Source: Chryseobacterium sp. JM1 (lineage in GTDB: Bacteria; Bacteroidota; Bacteroidia; Flavobacteriales; Weeksellaceae). Taken from it: a stretch of 46,976 nt of DNA. Positions 25,345 through 33,833 of the stretch are shown piece by piece. Numbering within the stretch: the first letter of the stretch is position 1; the number at the start of each line of letters is the position of its first letter. Under the pieces are notes generated by a model. The model searched no databases and was not told where the DNA came from. It saw nothing but the letters and a program-made list of their open reading frames with translations. The position numbers were made by a program, and so were the translations under genes. The stretch is taken from assembly GCF_000737715.1 (NCBI RefSeq), contig NZ_JPRN01000023.1, positions 1-46,976 of the forward strand, read 5' to 3'.

Positions 25345-26568
25345 ATGAAGTTAGAAAAATCAAAATTATCAGCAGATAAAACAGTTCAGATCAGCGGTTC
25401 GAAAAGTATTTCGAATCGTTTGTTGATTTTGGAAAGTTTATTTAAAAACATACATATCGGGAATTTATCCAATTCTCAGGATACACAGCTACTGAAAAAA
25501 GCACTGTCTGAAAATACGGAAACCGTAGATATCCACCATGCAGGAACCGCCATGCGTTTTCTTGCATCCTACTATTCAATCTTTGAAGGAAAAACGACAA
25601 TTCTTACCGGATCCAAAAGGATGAAGGAAAGACCGATCAAAAACCTTGTAAGTGCCCTGAAAGACTTAGGGGCAGAAATCGAGTATTTGGAGAATGAAGG
25701 TTACCCGCCTTTAAAAATTACAGGAAAAAAAATCACTCAAAAGCAGGTGAACGTTCCGGCTAATATATCCAGCCAGTTCATCACTTCGCTCCTTCTGATT
25801 GCTGGGAAACTGGAAAACGGACTGGAAATTAATCTGGTTGGAGAGGTCACTTCAAGATCATATATCGAAATGACGCTGGATATTCTGACCAAATTCGGAA
25901 TTAAAAACAGCTTTGAAGGAAATACCATTAAAGTAGAACCTTTTGACGAGAACAGTGAATTGTCAACAGTGAATTATGAAGTAGAAAGTGACTGGAGCTC
26001 GGCTTCGTACTTCTACTCGATCTGTGCACTGGGGAGAGAAACCATTCATTTGAAAAGTTTTTACAAAGAGTCTACCCAGGGAGATTCTGCCATTGCTAAG
26101 ATCTATGAAGACTTTTTCGGTATTAAAACGATATTCACAGAAGACGAACATAAACTGACGCTGATACCTGAACCCAATTTCTCTTTCCCGGAAAAAATTG
26201 TTCTGGATATGAACAACTGCCCGGATATCGCCCAGACACTTTGCGTAACAGCAGCAGCCTTAAAAATTCCGTTCGAAATTTCCGGACTGGGAACTTTGAG
26301 GGTGAAAGAAACAGACAGACTTCAGGCTTTATATAATGAACTGAAAAAACTGGGAACCGAGACAGAGATCACAGATCTTACCATCAAATCTCTAAGCTTT
26401 GGAGAACCGGAAGAAAATATTTCCATCAAAACGTATCAGGATCATAGAATGGCAATGAGTTTTGCTCCGTTCTGCCTGATCAGAGAACTCAATATTGAAG
26501 AGGAAGATGTAGTGGAGAAATCTTACCCGATGTTCTGGAAAGACCTGGATGATGTGATGGTTCATTGA
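25345..26568 (+). CDS. aroA: 3-phosphoshikimate 1-carboxyvinyltransferase (EPSP synthase)
   Basis: 407 aa, slightly shorter than the 427 aa of E. coli AroA. It joins shikimate-3-phosphate and PEP in the shikimate pathway. Visible motifs: SGSKSISNR near the N-terminus (Lys/Ser/Arg of the active site), HAGTAMRFL, RPIKNLVSALKDLG, NISSQFITSLLL (Ser-Ser-Gln S3P site), DMNNCPDIAQT, LRVKETDRLQAL, and QDHRMAMSFAP. The usual LGNAGTAMRPL segment is changed: IHH replaces LGN and Phe replaces Pro after Arg. A hairpin of heptamer repeats lies directly upstream, so its promoter is unclear. Confidence 0.95.
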   Translation: MKLEKSKLSADKTVQISGSKSISNRLLILESLFKNIHIGNLSNSQDTQLLKKALSENTETVDIHHAGTAMRFLASYYSIFEGKTTILTGSKRMKERPIKNLVSALKDLGAEIEYLENEGYPPLKITGKKITQKQVNVPANISSQFITSLLLIAGKLENGLEINLVGEVTSRSYIEMTLDILTKFGIKNSFEGNTIKVEPFDENSELSTVNYEVESDWSSASYFYSICALGRETIHLKSFYKESTQGDSAIAKIYEDFFGIKTIFTEDEHKLTLIPEPNFSFPEKIVLDMNNCPDIAQTLCVTAAALKIPFEISGLGTLRVKETDRLQALYNELKKLGTETEITDLTIKSLSFGEPEENISIKTYQDHRMAMSFAPFCLIRELNIEEEDVVEKSYPMFWKDLDDVMVH

Positions 26569-26572
26569 TACA

Positions 26573-26620
26573 GTAATTTGATGATGTGATGATGTGATGA
26601 TGCGGTGATGGGGTAATTTG
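26573..26620. repeat. GATGATGT 8-bp tandem repeat flanked by GTAATTTG direct repeats
   Basis: GATGATGT, GATGATGT, GATGATGC, GGTGATGG (26580-26611) lie between two copies of GTAATTTG (26573-26580 and 26613-26620). A related GATGATGTGATGG occurs at the 3' end of aroA (26548-26560). Confidence 0.65.
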
Positions 26621-26636
26621 AAAATATACAGATTTT

Positions 26637-27122
26637 ATGAGAAACTTTTTTCTGCTTTTTGCGGTCATGATTCCGATGGTATTTTCGGCGCAATATCTTT
26701 TGCCTAATGAGGAAACTGTTTTCTCATTTGACACCAAAAACGGAAAGAAAATGGCTTTGGTGAAAGATAAAAAGAACGGTTATATTCAGTATAGATTCGG
26801 GAGTAAAGACCATGTAGACATGAAATTTCCATCCACAAGGACCAAAGAAAGCTGGAAGCAGTTCACCTACAGTTCTTACCACAGAGGAGGCGGAAAACAA
26901 AATGCAGGTATGGACCTCAACTATCTGACCTTTACCAATAATAACTATAAATATCAACTGTTCAGAACTTATTCCGCGGAAGATGAATCATTTTCCACAG
27001 GAATTACCGTTACAGACAGCAAGGGAAAAGAAACTGAGATTACAGGAGTTTACAAAACCATCAAAGGATGCCTGTGTAATCTGGAAGACACAGAGGTAAA
27101 GAAAGATGATTTTGGTTCATAA
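26637..27122 (+). CDS. Small secreted hypothetical protein
   Basis: 161 aa. Signal peptide MRNFFLLFAVMIPMVFSAQ; the mature part is beta-rich and charged (VFSFDTKNGKKMALVKDKKN, YIQYRFGSKDHVDMKFPS) with a C-terminal GCLCNLEDTEVKKDDF. No family recognised. It lies 14 bp upstream of another secreted hypothetical protein and probably forms an operon with it. Confidence 0.7.
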   Translation: MRNFFLLFAVMIPMVFSAQYLLPNEETVFSFDTKNGKKMALVKDKKNGYIQYRFGSKDHVDMKFPSTRTKESWKQFTYSSYHRGGGKQNAGMDLNYLTFTNNNYKYQLFRTYSAEDESFSTGITVTDSKGKETEITGVYKTIKGCLCNLEDTEVKKDDFGS

Positions 27123-27136
27123 TTTAATCTCTTAAA

Positions 27137-27811
27137 ATGAAACAGCTTTTCTCTCTCGCCACTTCTTTGTTTGTCATAGGATTTCATGCCCAGAATCTGA
27201 AAAACTTTGCGGTTCCGAAGGGCTATCAAAAAATTGCCGAAGCGAAAGGAGATCTGGACAAAGACGGAAAAGATGAAACCATACTTATTTTCAATACGGA
27301 TAAAAAAACCAATCTGGATGATCGCGATGATTTCCTGAGATCATTTTTCATCTTAAAAGATATAGACGGCCAGCTGAAAATATGGAAGGAGAACAACTCA
27401 GTACTTTTTTCCAGTGGAATGGGATTTTATCCGGAAAGCAATGCTGCTCCTGAAATATCCATCAAAAATAACAGTCTTTCTATTACCCAAATATTCAATA
27501 CGAATTCAAGGCATACGCAAACTTATACACATACTTTCAGATTTCAGAACGGTGATTTTTACCTCATCGGATCTCATGACAGATTTGAAGACACCTGTGA
27601 TTTTAATAATCTGAACGAGATCAATTTCTCAACAGGAAAAGTGATTATTGATGAAGAACACGGTTCCTGCGATGAGGATGAAAGAATTATCCCCAAAGAT
27701 ATTCACAAAGAACTGATCCATCCTTTTAAGACTCTGATCAAAATGAACAATTTCAGGATTGGGGAAAACAAATTTAAAATCTCAGGTTTAAAAAGAGAAA
27801 TTTATTATTGA
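27137..27811 (+). CDS. Secreted hypothetical protein with calcium-loop-like DxDxDG motif
   Basis: 224 aa. Signal peptide MKQLFSLATSLFVIGFHAQ. KGDLDKDGKDETILIFN resembles the FG-GAP/VCBS-type calcium loop of proteins that compare measured quantities; the rest (RSFFILKDIDGQLKIWKENN, GSHDRFEDTCDFNNLNEINF) fits a single beta-rich domain. Similar single-domain proteins are common in Bacteroidota, function unknown. Second gene of a two-gene unit with a terminator downstream. Confidence 0.7.
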   Translation: MKQLFSLATSLFVIGFHAQNLKNFAVPKGYQKIAEAKGDLDKDGKDETILIFNTDKKTNLDDRDDFLRSFFILKDIDGQLKIWKENNSVLFSSGMGFYPESNAAPEISIKNNSLSITQIFNTNSRHTQTYTHTFRFQNGDFYLIGSHDRFEDTCDFNNLNEINFSTGKVIIDEEHGSCDEDERIIPKDIHKELIHPFKTLIKMNNFRIGENKFKISGLKREIYY

Positions 27812-27824
27812 TTATCAACAACAT

Positions 27825-27860
27825 AAATGAGCAAAATGAAAATCCTGCTCATTTATTTTT
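27825..27860 (+). terminator. Intrinsic terminator after the two secreted-protein genes
   Basis: AAATGAGCA (27825-27833) pairs with TGCTCATTT (27846-27854) and is followed by ATTTTTT. Confidence 0.8.
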
Positions 27861-27864
27861 TACA

Positions 27865-27897
27865 TTATCCACCTACTTATCCACAGAGTTATCCACA
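27865..27897 (+). promoter_or_regulatory. Three DnaA-box-like 9-mers at 12-bp spacing
   Basis: TTATCCACC (27865), TTATCCACA (27877) and TTATCCACA (27889) lie in the same orientation, each start exactly 12 bp after the previous. TTATCCACA is the consensus DnaA box. The cluster sits between two convergent gene ends, where promoter operators are not expected. DnaA binding is inferred from the motif only; dnaA itself is not in the window. Confidence 0.6.
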
Positions 27898-27913
27898 ATT
27901 CATGAACAACTTT

Positions 27914-29746
27914 TTACTTACGGATTCCGTAGGCTTCCAGTATTTTATGAAAGATCTCTGTATTTTCAAACAGTCCTGTGAATTCCTGAGAATGCGGACC
28001 GTAAGCAAATACACTGGATGGAATTGAGGTATGATCATTTGTACTGAAATTCCCGAAAACCCAACCTTCTTTAAGGCTTCCGTCCAAAAGTGTCAGACCT
28101 CCGGTTTCATGGTCTCCTACGACGACAACCAGTGTTTCTTTATTTTCATCTGCAAATTTCATCGCTTTTCCTACCACATGATCAAAATCCAGTAATTCAG
28201 TGACCAGCTGTTCCAGATTATTGCTGTGCCCGCCGCCATCTGTCTGCGAAGCTTCTATCATCATAAAGAAACCTTTTTTGTTTTCCTTTAAATCATTTAA
28301 GGTAAGATCAAAAGCATCAGCCAGCCAGTTTCCTCTTCTATTACTTATTCTCTGTGAAGCCAAAGGATCAATGATCAATGTTCGGTTATTTATTCTACTG
28401 ACTGATTTCAGATCCTGGTAGAAATCAATCTTGGCATCTTTGATCTTTTGCACATTCTCCTGACTCAATCCGTTTGTAGGTCCTCCTATTAAAATTTTCG
28501 TTTTAGAACTGACAAAATCTTTAAGGATAGACTCCGAGCTGTTCCTGTTGTCTGAATGGGCATAGAAATCTGCAGGTGTTGCATCCGTCACATCTCCCGT
28601 GGAAATCAATCCCGAAACCATTCCTTTAGCAGCAATGATATCCGGAATCTGAGCCAGAGCTTTTCCTTGGTCATCTACCCCTACAAATGTATTTTTGGTT
28701 TTAACGCCTGTAGCAAATGCGGTTGATCCCGGCGCGGAATCTGTAATGTAGGCATTCGATGAATTGGTTTTGGATAATCCGGTGGATTTCATATTAAAAA
28801 CATTCAGCTTTCCTTTATTAGCCGTAAAAGCAGCATAGTATTGAGGAAGAGAAGTTCCGTCCGGAATCAGAAGAATAACGTTTTTAACCTTCTTATCGGT
28901 TTTATCTGTTTTGTACGTTGGTTGGTAGACCTCATACTCCTTTGTATTCTTATAAAAATTCTTAGGAATGGTATTGATGAACTTTTTTAGATCAGGAATA
29001 TGGTCTGTATTGATATAATCCACATCAAGATCCATCAGATTCACCCAGGCATTCGTAAAATCAGGGGCTCCATAGAATCGGACAGGCTTTTGCTGAGCAT
29101 GGGCTTTTGCTACAGACTGTCGGATCTTTTCTGTTTCTTCATCTCTTGGAATCCCTTTTCCGTTCCATTTAACCAGTTCCTGAAAGTCTGCACTGAACAA
29201 ACCGACTCTTTTCAACTGATCTGCGGTATAGTTTGTATCAAGATTCCCGTCAAACCAGAGATAATTTGGATAGTTTCTAAAATCACCCGGCTGAGGTCTT
29301 CCGCCAGTGATCACAATTTTAACTCCCGGACAGCCTGTAATTTCAGGATATTTCTTCAAAATACTCACCAAGGCACTGAGAGATGTTTTATAATCCTGTT
29401 TGATATCGATGAGCAGCTGCAGCTTTTTAATAGCATCAGAATAAATATTTCCTTTGTTCAATTTGATCTGTTTCGATATCGGATCAAGGTACAGACTTTC
29501 CAATGTTCGCTCTGGTAACAATTCTTTTTCAGTATGTGCTACCCACAACTTTCCTTTTACAAGGAAAACATCCGCCTCAACAGATCCAAAATTGGCATAA
29601 TACGCCTGCCAGAAAGGAATTTCCTGCCGATAATCATTATGTGAATGGGCATTTCCCACAGTATATTTCAGATAATTCTGAGCCTGATTTTGGGTAAACA
29701 GACCAAAAGCCAGTACCGCTGCTATGTTTTTTGATAATGTAATCAT
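27914..29746 (-). CDS. Fusion of a PI-PLC/GDPD-like phosphodiesterase domain and an alkaline phosphatase
   Basis: 610 aa from the ATG at 29746; the TTG at 29758 lies in a promoter box. After a signal peptide (MITLSKNIAAVLAFGLFTQNQAQ), residues ~25-255 resemble the PI-PLC-like/glycerophosphodiesterase TIM barrel: NAHSHNDYRQEIPFWQAYYA, SVEADVFLVKGKLWVAHTEK, QLLIDIKQDY. Residues ~275-610 are alkaline phosphatase: NVILLIPDGTS, TDSAPGSTAFATG with the nucleophilic Ser, EASQTDGGGHSNN, and VVGDHETGGLTL. The product could remove a head group and then the phosphate within one periplasmic protein (inference). Single gene, convergent with the secreted-protein pair. Confidence 0.85.
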   Translation of the reverse strand: MITLSKNIAAVLAFGLFTQNQAQNYLKYTVGNAHSHNDYRQEIPFWQAYYANFGSVEADVFLVKGKLWVAHTEKELLPERTLESLYLDPISKQIKLNKGNIYSDAIKKLQLLIDIKQDYKTSLSALVSILKKYPEITGCPGVKIVITGGRPQPGDFRNYPNYLWFDGNLDTNYTADQLKRVGLFSADFQELVKWNGKGIPRDEETEKIRQSVAKAHAQQKPVRFYGAPDFTNAWVNLMDLDVDYINTDHIPDLKKFINTIPKNFYKNTKEYEVYQPTYKTDKTDKKVKNVILLIPDGTSLPQYYAAFTANKGKLNVFNMKSTGLSKTNSSNAYITDSAPGSTAFATGVKTKNTFVGVDDQGKALAQIPDIIAAKGMVSGLISTGDVTDATPADFYAHSDNRNSSESILKDFVSSKTKILIGGPTNGLSQENVQKIKDAKIDFYQDLKSVSRINNRTLIIDPLASQRISNRRGNWLADAFDLTLNDLKENKKGFFMMIEASQTDGGGHSNNLEQLVTELLDFDHVVGKAMKFADENKETLVVVVGDHETGGLTLLDGSLKEGWVFGNFSTNDHTSIPSSVFAYGPHSQEFTGLFENTEIFHKILEAYGIRK

Positions 29747-29755
29747 ATGTTCGGG

Positions 29756-29763
29756 CAAAATTA
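29756..29763 (-). promoter_or_regulatory. -7 box TAATTTTG for the phosphatase fusion gene
   Basis: Exact TAnnTTTG on the minus strand, 9 nt upstream of the ATG at 29746. The alternative TTG start at 29758-29756 is the end of this box, so ATG 29746 is preferred. Confidence 0.55.
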
Positions 29764-30025
29764 GGAAAGCTACTCAGCCCGCTTCATTAAGGTTTTCTTA
29801 TCTTTTTATTAAAAAACAGTATCGTAATCTGCATTTATTAGAAGGAAAATATAATCATCTGATTGTAAGACCTATCATTATAAAACTAATAATTTAGTTT
29901 AAAAAAATACCACCTTTATCATTCCATTTTATCATTCATCTTCATTTAGAGAGACGATATTCTATAATATTCACACTGACTGATTTTAAGCTGTAAATAA
30001 ATAAGAGAGTTCACTTTTCTTTTTT

Positions 30026-30033
30026 TACATTTG
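30026..30033 (+). promoter_or_regulatory. -7 box TACATTTG upstream of the SDR gene
   Basis: Exact TAnnTTTG match about 95 nt before the SDR ATG. The 29764-30128 gap otherwise shows only A+T-rich sequence and no open frame or RNA that I can support. Confidence 0.45.
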
Positions 30034-30128
30034 CTGGAAATACGGTTTACGTTGTGACACTTGGTAAAAAACGGTTCACCGGCATCCGGAACAAAAATTA
30101 AAAAGTCTAAAAAATTATAAACAATTCA

Positions 30129-30917
30129 ATGACGATCATCATCACTGGAACCTCATCAGGAATAGGTTTTGTACTGGCAGAATATTTTGGAAAGAAAGGC
30201 CATAAAGTATACGGTTTAAGCCGAAAACATACGGATAGCCAGTATTTCAGGTCTATCCCGACGGATGTTACCGACAATGTTGCCGTTCAGAATGCCATCG
30301 CAGAAGTTTTAAAAACAGAATCGAGGATTGATGTCCTGATCAACAATGCCGGAATGGGAATGGTGGGCGCTGTGGAAGATTCTACCAAGGAAGATATTTT
30401 AAAACTCTTCAACCTGAATCTTGTAGGCTCTGTGCAGATGATGAGCGCCGTTCTTCCAAAAATGCGTGAAAATAAATTCGGAAAAATCATCAATGTTTCG
30501 AGTATCGGAAGCGAAATGGGACTTCCGTTCCGCGGCTTTTATTCTGCATCAAAATCGGCACTGGACAAAGTAACGGAAGCGATGAGGTATGAAGTCTATC
30601 CATGGAATATCGATGTTTGCTCGCTACACCTTGGTGACATTAAAACGAATATTGCAGAGAACAGGGTAAGAACTGAAGTTTCCGCACCCTATAAAAGTGT
30701 ATTCGATAAAGTCTATGCTTTAATGAATTCTCATGTGGGCGACGGAACCGAACCTCTTGAGGTAGCTGCTTACGTTGAAAATCTTTTGAATAAGAATAAA
30801 TGGAAGGCCCATTATTATTTTGGTAAATTCGGGCAGAAGATCGGAGTACCGTTGAAATGGATTCTTCCTCAGGGAACGTATGAAAATCTGATGAAGAAGT
30901 ATAATAATTTGAAATGA
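30129..30917 (+). CDS. Short-chain dehydrogenase/reductase (SDR) family oxidoreductase
   Basis: 262 aa, classical SDR. NAD(P)-binding TGTSSGIG at residues 6-13, NNAGMG around 74-79, catalytic Ser in NVSSIGSEMG, and the YSASK active-site motif. The basic residues after the second strand (LSRKHTDS) suggest NADPH. The substrate is not predictable. It is followed after 22 bp by a WG-repeat protein gene; the pairing may be only positional. Confidence 0.92.
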   Translation: MTIIITGTSSGIGFVLAEYFGKKGHKVYGLSRKHTDSQYFRSIPTDVTDNVAVQNAIAEVLKTESRIDVLINNAGMGMVGAVEDSTKEDILKLFNLNLVGSVQMMSAVLPKMRENKFGKIINVSSIGSEMGLPFRGFYSASKSALDKVTEAMRYEVYPWNIDVCSLHLGDIKTNIAENRVRTEVSAPYKSVFDKVYALMNSHVGDGTEPLEVAAYVENLLNKNKWKAHYYFGKFGQKIGVPLKWILPQGTYENLMKKYNNLK

Positions 30918-30939
30918 TTTAAGTTTAATAGATTATATC

Positions 30940-31806
30940 ATGGTAAAATATTTATTCTTATTTGCATCTTGTTTTGTTTTAGCCCAGAAAGCAACGCTTT
31001 TCCCATTAAAAAAAGGAGATAAATGGGGGTTTGCGGACGAAAAACAAAAATTTATCATCGCTCCTCAGTATGATTTTGCCAGCCCATTTGTAGAATATAA
31101 AATTTACGATTCTCAGCAAAAAACATACAAAAATGTAATGTCTGCCAATGTAAAGCTCGAAAAAAAGTCTAAATGTATTTTGGAGGACAACACTGAAATA
31201 AATTGTGCAAGTTTAGAAGATCTGTCGACATCCATTGAAACTTCCTTTTATGAAATTTCTCAAGATGACTATACAAAACAACGTAAAAGAACTGATGATA
31301 AAAATCTTGAGAGCATCAGCCAGATTCCTCAGGATATCCGGAATAAATATCAAAAAATAGAAGCGTTTCAAAATAGTTCACTTTTATTTTTGGTTAAAAA
31401 TAATGAGAAGAGCGGTATCATCGACAATACAGGAAGAATCATTGTTCCTCTGGTTAATGATTTTATAGAAGGACATGTGTATGAAACCACTACAGCAGGC
31501 AAATATGATTTATATTTTGTAGGAGTTAATTTGAAACCGCTACCTGACAGATATTACTTACGGGATGGAAAGTTTCTTATTGAAAGTTATTCTCCTTTTT
31601 CTGTAGCATCTATGAGTGGAAGTTTTGTTAAGGTTTCGGGTAAAAACAGAAAAATAAAAATATATAATTTAACGTATCAGAAATATATCAACGATAAAAC
31701 ATACGACAAAGTTTTAAATACCTTTTCAAACGGAATGATGGTGGTAGAGCGTGATGGAGAAGAGTTTTACATCGATGAGGCTGGAAAAGAACATAAAAGC
31801 AAATAA
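30940..31806 (+). CDS. Secreted WG-repeat protein
   Basis: 288 aa. Signal peptide MVKYLFLFASCFVLAQK. The first unit FPLKKGDKWGFADEKQKFIIAPQYDFASPF is a WG (KWG) repeat; later degenerate units are EKSGIIDNTGRIIVPLVNDF and NGMMVVERDGEEFYIDEAGK. WG proteins are beta-rich and often surface-exposed in Bacteroidota. It is 17 bp upstream of an Omp85-like barrel gene, so the product may act in the same envelope step (inference). Confidence 0.8.
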   Translation: MVKYLFLFASCFVLAQKATLFPLKKGDKWGFADEKQKFIIAPQYDFASPFVEYKIYDSQQKTYKNVMSANVKLEKKSKCILEDNTEINCASLEDLSTSIETSFYEISQDDYTKQRKRTDDKNLESISQIPQDIRNKYQKIEAFQNSSLLFLVKNNEKSGIIDNTGRIIVPLVNDFIEGHVYETTTAGKYDLYFVGVNLKPLPDRYYLRDGKFLIESYSPFSVASMSGSFVKVSGKNRKIKIYNLTYQKYINDKTYDKVLNTFSNGMMVVERDGEEFYIDEAGKEHKSK

Positions 31807-31823
31807 CCTTTGAACCCCTTTAT

Positions 31824-33428
31824 TTGATTCGCTTATATTTCATATTATTCCTTTGTTTTTGCTCTTTTTTTAAAGCGCAGAAGAAACAATATTGGCTCAT
31901 CGACACGGAAACTAAAGTCAGAAAAAAAGTAAAAGATTCCGTTTCTGCAGCTAAATTTCTTGATTCTCTATCTCAAAGCAATTATTTCTTCACCAAACTG
32001 AAGGACGTAAAAGCAAAAGGGGACAGCACAGAAATTTTCTACGACAAAGGAAAAAATTTCAATGAAACGTATGTGGAACTTTCGGATTCCATTACACAGA
32101 AACTAAAAATTCAGAAAGATTTTTTCACAAAAAATTTAGATTCAACAAAGAAAAGCATCAACAAAAAATATATTGATGACGGTTATTCTTTCAGCCGGCT
32201 TAAATCTAAATACAAAGGTCAGAAAAACGGCTATCCGGTGATAGAACTGGATATCAACAAAAATGACAAACGTACGATCAATGGTTTTGTCGTTAAAGGC
32301 TACGAAAGGGTTCCGAGAAGGTTTATGAAAAATCTGGAAAAGGAATTCAAAGGAAAAACGTACGACGAAAAAAACCTTCTGGCCATCAGCAAAAACTTCC
32401 AGAGCCATGCTTTCGTTACGCTGGAGCGACCTCCACAAACCTTATTCACCAAAGATTCCACAAGCATTTACCTGTTTATGGAGAAGAAAAAAACGAATAC
32501 TTTCGATGGGGTAATTGGTTTTGGAAACGATAAAACGGAAAAATTTACCCTGAACGGAACCCTGAACGTGAATTTCAGGAATATGTTCAATGGTTTTGAA
32601 ACAGTCAATCTCTACTGGCAGAGAAACCCGGATAAAGGACAGACTTTCGATCTTCAGACCGATATTCCGTACCTGCTTAAATCCAATGTCGGAATGAATC
32701 TCAAAGTCAATATTTTCAGACAGGATTCCACTTTCGCCAATGTAAAATTCCTTCCGGCTTTCTATTATCACATCAACAACCGTAATAAAATCGGACTTAG
32801 AGGAACTCTGGAAACATCGAGCATCATTGATACGCTGTATGTTCAGGGGAAAGATTATAACAAAAAAGGTCTCGGAATCTGGTTTGAAATGACGGATCCG
32901 ACAGATATTGACCTTTTCCTTTACAAAACCAGGATCAATGCCGGCTACGACTACCTTACAACGACTTATAGTAAAGATAATATTAAAGCCAATCAGAACC
33001 AGTTCTATTTCTTCGGGGAACATAATTATCATATTTCCGGCAATCATTTCCTCAATATAAAAGCGGAAGGTGCGATGATGGATTCCAAGGTTGAGTTCTC
33101 CGCGAATGAATTGTACCGGTTCGGAGGATGGAATTCCATGCGGGGTTTCAATGAGAAATCTCTTGCCGCTGATTTTTATTACTACGCAGGTCTGGAATAC
33201 CGTTATCTCATTGGTAACCAAGCATTCTTTGACTTCTTTGGGCAATACGGCCAGCTTAATAATAAATCGTTAAATGTCAAGCCTAAGCTTTATAGTGTTG
33301 GACTTGGTTTTAACTTCTTCATCCCGATCGGGCTGATGAGTTTCCAGCTTTCTAATGGTAATGAGTTTGGGAATCCTTTTAAATTTAATGATATTAAGAT
33401 TCACTGGGGTATCCTGAGTAGATTCTAG
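31824..33428 (+). CDS. Omp85/BamA-TamA-like outer membrane protein
   Basis: 534 aa from a TTG start at 31824; the frame is closed by a TAA at 31794 and no ATG lies between, so TTG is the only plausible start. Signal peptide LIRLYFILFLCFCSFFKAQ. The N-terminal half has POTRA-like segments (QKDFFTKNLDSTKKSINKKY, DDGYSFSRLKSKYKGQKNGY, FVVKGYERVPRRFMKNLEKE). The C-terminal half is a beta-barrel (GVIGFGNDKTEKFTLNGTLN, the RGF-like motif in GGWNSMRGFNEKS) ending IHWGILSRF with the C-terminal Phe. Family members insert or translocate proteins at the outer membrane. It is shorter than BamA (~800 aa) with fewer POTRA domains, so it is an accessory member and not the essential BamA. Confidence 0.8.
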   Translation: MIRLYFILFLCFCSFFKAQKKQYWLIDTETKVRKKVKDSVSAAKFLDSLSQSNYFFTKLKDVKAKGDSTEIFYDKGKNFNETYVELSDSITQKLKIQKDFFTKNLDSTKKSINKKYIDDGYSFSRLKSKYKGQKNGYPVIELDINKNDKRTINGFVVKGYERVPRRFMKNLEKEFKGKTYDEKNLLAISKNFQSHAFVTLERPPQTLFTKDSTSIYLFMEKKKTNTFDGVIGFGNDKTEKFTLNGTLNVNFRNMFNGFETVNLYWQRNPDKGQTFDLQTDIPYLLKSNVGMNLKVNIFRQDSTFANVKFLPAFYYHINNRNKIGLRGTLETSSIIDTLYVQGKDYNKKGLGIWFEMTDPTDIDLFLYKTRINAGYDYLTTTYSKDNIKANQNQFYFFGEHNYHISGNHFLNIKAEGAMMDSKVEFSANELYRFGGWNSMRGFNEKSLAADFYYYAGLEYRYLIGNQAFFDFFGQYGQLNNKSLNVKPKLYSVGLGFNFFIPIGLMSFQLSNGNEFGNPFKFNDIKIHWGILSRF

Positions 33429-33813
33429 GGGAAATTTTCTTTATTATTTTTTTAACTTATATACAAGCCTGATAACGTTTATTTTAACGCAAAGTTTTAA
33501 TACTATGTACCTTAGTTTCAAGGTGGGCAAAGAGATGTGGCTGCGCCACTGAATAAGCAGACGTTTTATCCGTACGCTTCATCGAATTGATTTTCTTCTT
33601 TGTATTCTTAAAACTTTGTGTTTAAAAAAGTTTGTTCATTCATCGATAAAAATTCAGGTTTTTGGAGAATATAATACATAGTAAAATAAAAGCAAATCTT
33701 AAGACATGAGAGCTTTTTCCGTTTTATTATTATGTTAAATGTTTCTGTTAAAAAATATTAAAATCGTATTTTTATTTTAATACCACATTAAAATACTGGT
33801 AACACTGCCCCGC
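33429..33813. other. Intergenic stretch upstream of susC
   Basis: About 385 bp with no open frame I can support. It contains the MITE-like repeat at 33486-33622 and A+T-rich sequence leading to the susC -7 box. Confidence 0.6.
33486..33622. repeat. MITE-like element with AACGCAAAGTTTTAA terminal inverted repeats
   Basis: AACGCAAAGTTTTAA (33486-33500) and TTAAAACTTTGTGTT (33608-33622) are inverted copies with few mismatches, enclosing ~107 bp without coding capacity. I recognise the ACGCAAAGTTTT...AAAACTTTGCGT end pair as common in intergenic DNA of Chryseobacterium-like genomes. Confidence 0.65.
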
Positions 33814-33821
33814 TAAATTTG
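33814..33821 (+). promoter_or_regulatory. -7 box TAAATTTG for susC
   Basis: Exact TAnnTTTG match ending 12 nt before the ATG at 33834. The alternative TTG start at 33819 is part of the box. No good -33 element. Confidence 0.5.
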
Positions 33822-33833
33822 TTCTCAAAAAAA

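Noticed and set aside
32442..33245. 267-aa open frame antisense to the Omp85-like gene
   Set aside because: The sense strand has a signal peptide, barrel strands and C-terminal Phe; the antisense product has none of these.
31824..33428. Essential BamA
   Set aside because: At 534 aa with few POTRA-like segments it is too short; an accessory Omp85-type protein is more likely.
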